From: Oasisia sp. SBJ-2009
Lineage: Eukaryota > Annelida > Polychaeta > Sabellida > Siboglinidae
Assembly: GCA_964017155.1 (NCBI GenBank)
Contig: OZ024857.1
Coordinates: 36,046,741 to 36,110,740 of the forward strand
Reading direction: 5' to 3'
Length of the DNA stretch: 64,000 bases
The notes beneath the pieces were generated by a model. It did not search any database. It was given only the letters and a program-made list of their open reading frames with translations, and was not told the DNA's origin. Below, one piece after another: positions 13,040-25,300 of the stretch. A program made the position numbers and the translations under genes. The stretch's first letter is position 1. Each line of letters starts with the position of its first letter.

Positions 13040-15250
13040 GTCGACCTCAATATCATCATGCTGTCGGTCGCGAAGCGACAAAGACTGCTTCCATCACTTG
13101 ACTCTTGCTCTCCATTTGTCTCTCTGCTGTGAGAGTGATGTCCAGGAGTCGATCTTTATGTCTCTCAGCTTCAGGTTTCTCTTGATGGTATCTTTGAACC
13201 GGAGACGAGGGCGCCCTCTCTTTCTGTGACCAGAAGACAGTTGGGAGTAGAGAACCTGCTTCGGTAGCCTGTCTGATGACATCCTCATGAGGTGTCCAGT
13301 CCACCGGAGATTCTTTCTGATCAGAAGATCTTCCATAGATGGCAGCCCTGTCCGTTCGAGTATTTCCTTGTTTGTCACTTTGTCCATCCAGGTTATCCTC
13401 ATGATCAAACGCAGATGTCGCATCATGAAGGCATGCAACTTTTTCACCTGTCGTCTGTACACTGTCCAGGCCTCGGCTCCGTATAGGAGGGTGGACAGCA
13501 CAATTGCACGGTATATCTTGCCTTTAACCCGAATGGACACATGGTGGTTGTTCCAGAGTCTCTGGCGTAGTCGGCCGAAAGATGCACTAGCCTTGGCCAT
13601 CCTCCTCTGTATTTCATCGTCAATGCATCCGTCACTTGATATAGTGCTTCCGAGGTAGGTGAATTCCATAACAGAGTTCAGCTTGTTTCCATCAACCATG
13701 ATATCCTTCTCTCGGGTTCTTGTAGAGTTGGGTTGGTACAGCACCTCGGTCTTCTTGATGTTAATCTTCAGGCCGAACTTCTTTGACGCATTGGAAAAAG
13801 CATCCACTATTTTCTGCATCTCTTCAGCAGAGTGTGCAACCAGTGCACTGTCATCTGCGAATAGCAGCTCCCTCATCAGTATCCATGTAGTCTTGGTCTT
13901 CGCTCTGAAGTGTGCGACATTGAATAGGTCAGCGCTCTGTCTGGACTGTATGTAGATGCCATCCCCCATGTCTCGGAAAGCATTGTCGAGCATTGCTGAT
14001 AGGAAGATGGAAAAGAGCGTGGGCGCCAGTACACAGCCTTGCTTGACCCCATTTGTGACCCTGAACGATTCCGAGACTTCCCCTCCAACATTAACAGTCG
14101 CCATCATTCCGGTATGTAGTGCCTCGATCATTGTTGTGAACTTCTCTGGGCAGCCATACTTCTTCAGTAGCTGCCATAGTCCGGTCCTCCCAACTGTATC
14201 GAACGCCTTACTGAAGTCGACAAATATCATGTACAGTGGTCAGTCCTGCTCAATGCACTTTTCTTGTAGTTGTCGGAGACAAAATATCATATCCACGGTG
14301 CTCCGGTTACCTCTGAAACCACATTGTGTCTCCGGAACTACCTCTGGTGTTAGGTGGGTAGATAATCTGTTGAGGAGGATCCTGGCGAAGATCTTGCCTG
14401 CTATGGAAAGAAGAAAGATTCCTCTATAGTTCCCACAGTCTGTTCGATCACCTTTCTTGTAGATGGTTATAATGCTTGCATCCTTCCATGCTTGTGGTAC
14501 AGAACCCATCTCCCAGGCATTGGTGATTAGTTGGTGCAGTCTCCTGAACAGATTGTCTCCTCCATGCTTCCATACTTCTGCAGGAATTCCATCTCCTCCA
14601 GGTGCTTTGCCATCTTTCAGGCTGGCGATTGCTCTAGCCATCTCATCCATAGTTGGAATCTCATCAAGGCTTGTCTTGGTAATGCGCTGCGGGATGTTGT
14701 CCAGAGCTACGTGATCTATGTCGCCAGGGACGTTGAGTAGCTTCTGGAAGTGTTCACTCCATCTTGCCACAACTCTCTTGCTGTCAGAGAAGGTTTCCAT
14801 TCCGTCTGTTGATTTTAGTTGAACAGTTCCCTTCTTTTTGGGTCCCCACACTTCCTTCAGTCCATTGTAGAAGCCCTTCATGTTGTTATTGTCGGCAGCT
14901 CTCTGCATCTCCACTGCTTTCCTTTCCCACCAGTCCGACTTCAGTGCACGGGTGTGTTTTTGTAGCAGTCTGCAGGCATCTTTGTATGCTGCAGTGGTGG
15001 ATCTAGTGCTCCTGGTTTGCAACACTCTCTGGTGGGCTTGATCTCTTCTGCTCATAAGAGTCTGTAGCTCCTGGTCGTTGGGGTCGAACCAGTCCTGGTG
15101 TTTTCTGTCTGGCTTGCCAAGATATGTCTTGGCTGTGTTGTACACAACCTGCTGCAGAGCTGCCCATTCCTTGTCTGGTGTTGAGTTTTCCTTCTCCTCC
15201 CAGTGGGCGAGAGCACAACTGTCTATATAGTCAACGTCTTCTGTCACTCA
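13040..15250 (-). pseudogene. LINE-B reverse transcriptase, - strand, one in-frame stop
   Basis: Two frames in the same register (15247-14240 and 14230-13094) are separated by one TGA. The first holds the fingers and palm start (SIAGKIFARILLNRL, PETQCGFRGNRSTVDMIF). The second holds FVDFSKAFD, NGVKQGCVLAPTLF and the catalytic LLFADDSAL. It then has a C-terminal WTGHLMRM and HRKRGRPR region typical of RTE-like LINEs from invertebrates. The protein would reverse-transcribe its own RNA at a nicked target. The endonuclease half is absent, as expected for 5' truncation. The 3' end is near GACAGCATGATGAT (reverse strand, about 13050). Only one lesion in more than 700 codons suggests recent activity. 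Confidence 0.88.
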
Positions 15251-16327
15251 GTGTTGTGACTCTTATATATATATATTAAAAAAAAATTAAAAAAAAACCT
15301 AAAAGAAAGTACAATATTATTTTACAGCCTGCATTGTAGGCCATTTTATGAGCTCAGACATTATAAAAAACTTTTTAATATATAATATTAACAATTGATT
15401 TACTCATTGACACTTTCTATTAATAGTTCGTTTTGCATAATTGTATTGAGACTAAAGCAAAGTCAGTGAAGTTGAATTCATGACTGACTGTTTTGACAGG
15501 TATAAGGGGGCTTGTGGCTTGAAACTTTAGCTGTCTGTCATGAAAAACATTTCTTAGTTTTGGTTGTGCCTGAAAACTGTTACTGCAGAATCAGGCAGAT
15601 GTGATACCATGATAAATTATCATTAGAACGCAGATAACCCGTGCCCCATTTAATTTTAATGACATGCTAGCCGATGGCTATGTAAACATCGCGTCTGTGT
15701 GCGAGGCCGAGAGCCCACGTGCGGTGGTGACAGTGTGAACGCTGTCCAAAACACTCGCCCTCTTTCTTCTAAGATTGTTTTACAAAATCCACCGCTGCAT
15801 GAATCGTCTTTTGTAGTACTGTCAAACGTTTGACAGTATAACAAATTGCATAGATGTCTTTCGTAATATGCACTAGCATTTTATCATTCACCCAGACAAC
15901 AACGACATCGCCTACCACCCATAGCTAATGGCATCGTGTAACAAGATCGCTGATTGGTGAATAATGAGTGATTCCCGCCATCCGCCAATCATGCGGGCGT
16001 TTACAAAATATGACTTCCACAGTGCATGGAAGTCTTTGTGTAGACACGACAACATTTGATACACAGTTGGGTAATAAGTTATAGATAAAATGTAACAAAA
16101 CAGAATTCAGGGACATAATAAGCAAATGTACAGTTCTGAAATAAGAGCACTTGTTCTTTTTTTTTAGCAAATGAACCAAGACAATGAAAAATTACTTTAG
16201 GATTCATGAAGTACATTTCTATCCTGCCATCTGTCAGAAGTTTTATGTGCAGCAAAAATCAAAATGGGATGATTTTATATATAAATATACTGACAAATAA
16301 CAGCCTTGTGGTCTTTCTTGTTTTTAG
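15251..16327 (+). promoter_or_regulatory. Upstream region of the SLC15 gene, possible promoter
   Basis: No coding sequence recognised. A pair of opposed CCAAT boxes (ATTGG 15953-15957, CCAAT 15985-15989) lies in a locally GC-richer stretch (15880-16060) about 350 bp before the first identified exon. A non-coding first exon could start here. Function is inferred from position and the boxes. Confidence 0.35.
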
Positions 16328-16381
16328 AATGTATCTGACATAAACAACAGCTGTGAATACTCTGGCTCAGATTTTGACGGC

Positions 16382-19300
16382 ATGGGCGCACCAAAAGAGG
16401 GTAAGTAAAACTCCCATGTATGAAACAGTGAATTAGACAATGACATGTAGTCGAACTTTGATTTGTTTTAATAATAAGTATTATTACTTAGTATTCCACT
16501 AACTATGGAAATTCCAATTATTTTTAAGTAAATGGGTCCTGGAGGCAAATGTGGGAACACAATTACATCTTTGGCAGACAAAGATTTCTGTGGAAAAAAA
16601 GTCCACCAGACTATTCATGTTTGGGAATACAAATTTAGGAGTCCGCACTTTTTCGACAATTCAGATAATTATTTAAAACTTTTTGATGTAATGTATTTTG
16701 TTGGTTTTGTTAAGCCAGCCATTTCCTTCACTGTACTCCACATTTTAATATATTTGCCATATATATTTAATCATGAGTCTCATTCCTATTTACACCACTT
16801 GAATATTTCTCTCTATGTAGCACACAATCTAAGATGGCTGTGTCCATTCCCAACGGGAAACCATGGTTACAAGTATTCTGAACTAATAAGATGCAAGTAT
16901 GTTCACTTGTTACAGACCGAAGGCGATACAAGATGACAGCCTACAGGCACGTTGATGGATCGTTAAGGTGTCTAAGACGGCTATCGTGTCAGTTGATTTC
17001 TTTACTTTTTTCTTCATATGAAACCAATGCACTTGTGCCATATTTTACCAATCTGTCCATTATAAACCCCCTCAGTATTTTCTTGGAAACTAACAATGTT
17101 TACATAGTAAAAATCATGTGTGCATCAGACAAGCACAGACTATTCTCAAACAAATAGTCTACACGGGCATTTTAAAACTAGGGGGTCACATGTACTCCTA
17201 CCAAGGAACAGCTAAGGAGTCCACCAGACATGGGGTCAAATACATTGAAATGTATTTAAATAAAATACTTTTGAGGGATTCAAATACAATTACAAATACT
17301 TTAATATACAAATGTATTTAAAAAAAAATCCATTGGAAAGTATTTTAAATACTTTTTCAAATACTTTAAATCTTCAGGATGTATTATTGTGTAGGTAAAA
17401 GAAAAACAACTCATATATTGAGACATCTAGTTTAAAGGCATACTTAGTGTTTTGCTCATATGATGACAGGCAGACCAGTGCTAGGGAGTATTGTTATTGC
17501 TAACTACATCACAGTGACAACTAACTGAAAGACCTCTATCAACAGAGGTAAAGGCCAAAATATGTTGTTTGTTATGTTAAGCCAGGAGGTCCATAATAAA
17601 ATGCCTATGCTGCCTATAAGAAGAGACACTGCTAATCACTGCTAGAATCTTGTGAGGAAGTGTGACAGCTCCAGACATGGGGTCAAATACATTGAAATGT
17701 ATTTAAATACAAATACTTTTGAGGGATTCAAATACAAATGCAAATGTATTTAAATACAAATACTTTTGAAAAGTATTTCAAATAATTTTTCAAATAATTT
17801 TCATTTTCAGGATATATTACTATATAGGTAAAAGAAACAAAACGATATATCAAGCAGTTCATCTAGTTTATTGCTATTGTCTAAGTTGTCTGGTTATATT
17901 CAGTGGTCTAGTATCTATCTGGCTACTGCCCAGTGTTCAGTGTTCACTCTTGCCGAGTTCACTATTTCCCAGAGTTACACCGCAGAAACATCAGCTGCTG
18001 GAAAGTGTTGTCTGTGAGGCGGCATCTCTCTGGGCGAAACACCTTCCCAGCGATGGTGGAAGTTAGTACTTATATGGGACAGTGCAAAGTCCTGCTGCAA
18101 GCTAATTGAATGCAATGTTCCTTTTAATCATTCCTCCACACCCTTTTTACACAGTCATGGCAATGTGGACAGAACCCACAGCCAAGCTTTCCATTCATTC
18201 ACTGAGGATCACTTAACAAGATCTGACTTGAATTGGGTTCTCCATTTATCATCTGTATCAATTAGGCTGCCCTAATTCACAGCAATCAAGAACTATTTAA
18301 AATTGCAATTAGTATACACATTTGAAAAAGTATTTGAAAAGTATTTGAAATATCAAATACTTTAGGAAAGTATTTAAATACAAATACTTTCAATTCCTAA
18401 ATGTCAAATACTTAAAAAAAAGTATTTAAATACTTTCAAATACAAATGTATTTGACCCCATGTCTGGACAGCTCAACTTCAAAATCAGCCAGGAAACCAA
18501 TATAACCTGCCAGTGCCAGCTTGGAGGCCAGTCTGACTAAAAAACAAAGAGGATATTGATCTATGGTCACTGTCCAGTGCTAATCCATCCTCTGGCTCTG
18601 AGCAAACAAAAGTTGTGATCACTGCAGGGCCATGGGGGATGCATGCTGCTAAGTATTTTCATCAGTAAATAGCACTGTATGATGAAGTCGCTGTGAAGGT
18701 AATCAGTTTGGCAAGCATTACATCTGATCTTGAAACAGAAATGCTGATACTGACAATGTATTTGAAAAACTACTTGAAAAAGTCAAATTCTTTAGGAAAG
18801 TATTTAAATACAAATACTTAAATACTTTTAAATACAAATGTATTTGACCCCATGTCTGGAGTCCATACATGAAACAAGGAATCTCGGATTCACAGACTCC
18901 TTTAACAACTGAGCAATTGTTGTTGGTTCAGCCAGTTGACTTGGAAGTCTGTGTGATTCGTCAGTTACTTGTCAGAGTTGTCTTTGTAGTTTCTTCACAT
19001 CCGGGTTGTCATTAACATGTGTATAATGTTTATTGAAGTTGCTACCTGTGTGATTGCAGATTACCAACTGTTCTGCTGTCTTCATTGAACAAAAACTACC
19101 AAACAGTAGGACAGAAAGTTGGTCATAATAACAAACTGTCGTGTTCTTTCACACGTACTGACTGATTGTTCTTGATTCATTTCAGAATTGACTCCCTTGA
19201 AAAATTCCTTCAACCACAAAGATGAGGTATGTGGATCTTATTAGAATTTTAATTATATTAATCGGTGTTCATGCTGACACTGGTTGAACAAGTTGACTAT

Positions 19301-22300
19301 CATTGATTGACACCATATTAACTACAAAGATGGAGTAGTCCTACTACATATAATGTTATGAAATATTGGTGTGAGTATTCTACTTCTTTACTCAGTATGA
19401 ATGAATGAATATTTATAGCGTTCTGTTTCTTTGTTTTGCCTTTACAGAAAACCAAGAAAAAACGTTTCCCGAAGGCGGTATTTATTATTATCGCAACTGA
19501 AGTCTGTGAGCGATTCTCCTTTTATGGAATGCGAGGTAAGGTTATTTCTGCAATGTCTCAGCACGTTTTTAGTGTAGTGTAAAATGAAAAATGTGTGAAT
19601 TTGTTGTGTTTCATTAAATTTACTCTCTGTTATAAACTAGGGCAATGTAAAATGTTGCTTTTCTCTTTGTCCTTGAAGTCAAACATGATGCTTGCATATT
19701 TGTTTGTTTCCTTGTATTGTTGGTCCAGTTTCACTGCTAACTCCAACAATGTCTCTATTTCCTCTATATCGTGCACACAGGGGTAGAAATAACTCCAAAA
19801 TCTAGGTAGCCATCCGGGCTACCAGCTTGAAATTTCTGGTAGCCCATACCCATATCCGGTAGCCCAAAATTTCTTAGTAAATTACTCGGTATATAACTCG
19901 CTAACTAAAATTGTGGGCAGAGTGGTATTTTTGTTGAAGCGTTGAGGTTCACATGCCTCTTTCTATCTTCATGCAATGCATTTTAAAAACAGAGATAGTT
20001 AATTAGAACGATTTACCATATCAACTATACTCCTCTACATATCAGAAATGGTAACAGCCGACGAGTCGCTCTCTTGTGGGGGCCTCTGTTGCACTACTTT
20101 TGTTTTAGTAAATATCAGTTTAGCATGAATCACCATTTAGTATGCAATAACTGGCGAAAGTAGAAACTAAGTCAACTGCAGTGCTTGTTTTGTGGGATCA
20201 TGGATGGATGAAAACTGATAAAAAAATCCGATTTCTTGTCAGTTCATACTGAATATTCTAAAACGAAACATTTGTGTTGCTTTGAAATAACTATTAAAAA
20301 ATTTTAAGTAAAAAAGTTCTACATTTAGTAGAACAATGCAAATATTTTGCTACATATATTTAACATGTATTTGTGAGTTTACAAATATTGTGTTGATGAA
20401 AGGTGTCCGTATTTGTTAAGTTTCCCACTAAAATAATGTGGCATACGGCCATATCCACACTGCATAATAATAACATTAACTTATGTAACACTGTATATTC
20501 AAAAAGAATATTGTTCAAACAAATCAAAGGTAGTTCCCCTTTTTAACATTTGAATACAACATCGATAAAGTTATTATTGTAAAACATAAAATCAATATAA
20601 TTTAGCAGTGCTTGTACTCAGTTACATGTGTATATTTTACCCATATTACAAAAAAAAATTGCATTATTCATTTATTCAATTTAATATTCTCAAATGTACT
20701 GTATAAATTGCACATGTATTATTGTTTATTATAATATAGATTCTAGGCTTACATACTTTAACATGTTTTAACATATTTTCTTTATACAGTGCTTCAAATT
20801 GCCCTGGCTTGGATGCATTACAAAAACATGTGTACAAAAGAAATAACTTTCCCATGTCTAATACAAGACTAGTGGATTTCTCAGAAATTGACCTCCCAGT
20901 ACTAGGAAGTACCAGTGCAGCCATCCACCTGCAACAATGTTTTAAACTACCTCCTCCTTTCACTGGGTCGGTTTATAGGGCGTGCAAGTGGGTCACGATA
21001 CATGGCGAGACTCCGCGTGATTGGAGCTTATTGGGGTCTAAGCGAGACAATTGAGGACTGTCCACAAGAATAATACACAATAAAATATTTTACGGGATTT
21101 GCATTTTACGTTGCTGTACGTTGTTGTTTCGATAAACACTTATATCCGACAAGTTGTCTAAATGCACATAATCATAACACATGTGTACGTTTGCCCCAAA
21201 CAGCTTGTATTACGCAAAAAAATTGCACTTTTTATTATTAGTCAAGATCGCCAAACGCAAGTACTTGCCGCTGTTGCCACGGCAACCACCATTATAATCG
21301 ATTACAATTCATGATTTCCGTGATCATTGTCACCGGCAAAGTGTTCCACTGCTTCTGCTTGTAATAATCCTACGGACAGTATAACTGAAATAGTTAGACT
21401 GGAACAGTTCGATTATTACAACCAAAAACAAAACGAAGTCCTATACGTCAACATGGAGAATATGGACTTTCTGCCCCCAACTGTCCCCAGCCTCGTTTTC
21501 GCGCGCGAGACTTACACGCCCTATTACGTAATCCAATCATAGAATCAAAACAACACATGGCTTCCAGGGTGGTCTTTGAGCAGGTGTAGTAAGTTTATTG
21601 GGTGGTTTATTGACACAGTCCCCATTGCTCCAACGATGTCTTTGAAGTGGTTAATTGGATACAATTGTTTCAACCCAATGGAAGCCAGCGAGTCGTCTCA
21701 GACACTTGACCTGCACTGATGATTAGGCCATCAGTGACCCAGATTTTGTGGTAGACCACCGGGCTACTGCTGTCTCCAATTGTAGTAGCCCGACAGCAAT
21801 TCTGGTAGCCTCGGGCTACCGGGCTACCACTATTTCGAACCCTGTGCACATGTGGTTCGTTCCTATTCATGCCAAATCTCTCCAGTTAGTCATTGTCTTC
21901 CTCTTCAACTGCACGCCCTATGTGCAGACACTTAGTGTACATTCCCAACAGATATTACAACTTATATAAAAAATACATTAATCATTTTGAGCTGGAATTA
22001 GGTTTATCTGGGAGACAGTATGCATTGTTTTCAGCCATCCTCGTCATGTATCTTACCCAGAGACTTGACTTCTCTCGTGACACAGCCACTGTCCTCTTCC
22101 ACAGCTTCGTTGCCCTCAGCTACATCACGCCTCTCTTTGGTGCCATCATCGCCGACAGCTACTTTGGCCGCTACAAGTAAGTACCGGTACAAGTTAGTAC
22201 CATTCAAGCCGACAGCTACTTTGGTCACTGACATAGGTGCTACTTTGACGCTGTCCTAGATGATGGCTACTTCACAAGTTTGTGCCACTATTTTGTGCCA

Positions 22301-25300
22301 TCCTAGCCTACAACTACTTTGGTCAATACAAGTAAGTGCCACTCTTTGGTGCCATCCTAGCTGATAGCTGCTATGTCAGGTTCAAGAAAATGAACAGTTT
22401 GTGAGGTACTTTGACATTAGAATGTTGAACTATGAATCAAGACAAATCTGTCTTCAGATCCCTTTGATATGATACCAAATAAGTGTACAAAATTATTACA
22501 AGTATACTTATTTGGCAGTGGTAAAATATAAAGGGATTTAAATGGGGGGGGGGGCGGACATTTAACCAAAGAATAACAGAGGAATATGGTCAAAGTGAGT
22601 TTGATGTCACGGGCAAATCTCTAAATTAAATATATATATATATATCCCTGTGTTTTCCTTACATTTTGGACAATCCAAGTTTGCATATGCACAGCCACAA
22701 AAATTAGTGATTCCAAATAGGTGTCACTGTTATCTCTGCGAGGTGTCACCACTGGCGACAAAACAGGGCTTAACGTCCAAATGGTCACAAATATAATGTG
22801 ATTGGATAGCCAATATGTGGCATCTTTCACATTGTCCAGTAACATTGTGATTCCTAACTTGTTTTGAGTAACTTTGGAAGACTAAGATACATCAGTACAA
22901 AATGTGCGATGTTGTAAGTGAATTTGCTGCGTGGTTTTGTATCGCTTTCTAACAATGACTATGTTGTGAAATAAAAGGAAATGTGTTACACAAAATAGCA
23001 ATGAAGCAGCGATTTCTACATATTTGTGGTGAGGTGGTTTAGAGAAGCTGCGAGGTGGCCAGCCTCGCTCATTATATACCAGGGGAAAGACTGTATAAAT
23101 AAGCATTATAATATTACAGTAGACTTGTGGCGTTTTGTTTTCAGCGTCATTCTCTATTTATCCGTCGTCTACCTCACTGGGAATGTCATCATGACCATCA
23201 CAGCTATGACACCACCTTTCTGGTCAGTTGAACAAGGATGGGGGATTATAGGGCGGATAGCTTTACTATTGAAATAATATCATGATCTTTTCATGAAAAC
23301 TAAATATGCTTAAATGTTCCCATTTCACTTGATGTGAGTTAAGCTATGTATCATGATTTGTCTAGTACTAGCTTACTTAGATGGATTGTTCTTATAGCAT
23401 TCATGATGTATTTTGTCAGATGCTGCTGTTGATGATCATAATAATACCAATAATTAGTCTTTACAGAATACCAGCAGACGCAAACTTGCAACTAATAGCG
23501 GCAGTGTGTTCAATCTTTATGTTAATTAAGAACGATATAATTGTAAGATTCATGACAATGAAATTGAAATATATTTGGGGCTGTTATACTGAAAATAGTT
23601 CATTGCTTACATATAGCATTGGTATATCATATATATATGTTCAGTTACCATGACAGATATTGGTGAAATTTTCAGTATACAATGAATTTACTATAGCGTT
23701 TCATGCCTAATGTGTAACTGGTTATTTTGCAGGTTAGGGCCAGTTGTAGCCTTGATACTGATAGGAACAGGAACTGGAGGTATCAAGCCTTGTGTCAATG
23801 CGTTTGGAGGAGACCAGTTTAACCCAGACCAGGTGTTGTATATGGAACAATACTCTGCAGACACTTAGAAGGAGAGTGCACAAAGGTTTAGAGCCATTAA
23901 ATCTGAAACAAGTAGGAAGCGTGGATCATTCATTCCAATAATATCTGTACGACTTTTCAACAACAAGCACCTCTGACATTTTCGTGAGAGACGCATCATT
24001 CATTGTGTGTATGTTGTATTTTGTTTATTTTTTATTTGTGAAAAGACGACCATAATTATGATTACAATTATATTATAGATTATGTTTTTATTTTATCATG
24101 ATTAATGTTTGCATACTGTATTTATCTGTATTTTATAAATATTTTACTCATGTTTTTGTTTTACGAACGCTGCAAACAAATTTCCCTTCCGGGACAATAA
24201 AGTTTTGTTGTATTGTATACTGACCTGCAACAGTGGTCATGTTTTAGACGACGGAGCTGGACCAGTTCTTCTCCGTCTTCTACCTCTCCATCAATGTAGG
24301 CAGTTTCTTGTCCACTCTCATCACACCGTTTCTAAGAGGTACGTCTTTTGAGGTCATTGGATCCCAGCATTTTATGTCTTTAATCTAACTGCATTGAGCT
24401 AGCATACATATGTATGTATGTGTGTTAAACACATGTCCACTTATACACAGCACCACAGGTGCTAAAGTGTCTGGTGTTCAACACTCTGTGGTGGACAATG
24501 TGGTGGAGCATGAATAGCACTTTTTAACTTTTCAAAATAAGTTTATTTGTTCAATAACTCAGGTAACTTGCAACAGTGTGAACTTGTGAATAGCTGTATG
24601 TATATGGTATGCCTATGTATATGGTATGCCTATGTATATGGTATGCCTATGTATATGGTATGCCTATGTATATGGTATGCCTATGTATATGGTATGCCTA
24701 TGTATATGGTATGCCTATGTATATGGTATGCCTATGTATATGGTATGCCTATGTATATGGTATGCCTATGTATATGGTATGCCTATGTATATGGTATGTA
24801 TATGGTATGCCTATGTATATGGTATGCCTATGTATATGGTATGCCTATGTATATGGTATGCCTATGTATATGGTATGCCTATGTATATGGTATGCCTATG
24901 TATATGGTATGCCTATGTATATGGTATGCCTATGTATATGGTATGCCTATGTATATGGTATGCTGATAAAATAACACATCACAAATTACCTAGCATGTTG
25001 CTACCATCAGTAATACTGCTCTTGTTTTGCAGCATATGTTCACTGTTTTGGCGGAGATTGTTATGCGCTGGCGTTTGGAGTTCCTGCTTTACTGATGGCT
25101 GGAGGCACGCGTAAGTAGACACCTCACGTTGCATTTCTTCCGCTTCATACAATCTCAGTAACTAGGTTTGGTGTTAAAAAAGCCTACAGTAGTGGTTTCG
25201 GTTTTGCCAAAACAAAATATGTTCTCTTATGTCTCTGTGTATATTATTATAAACTCAAAGATTATGTTAATTGCTTTGTTTCTACATCTGTTAGGGTTAG

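Noticed and set aside
24547..25114. Frames encoding repeated YMVCLCIWYAYVYG
   Set aside because: Translation of the 17-bp minisatellite; its unit has no stop in any frame.
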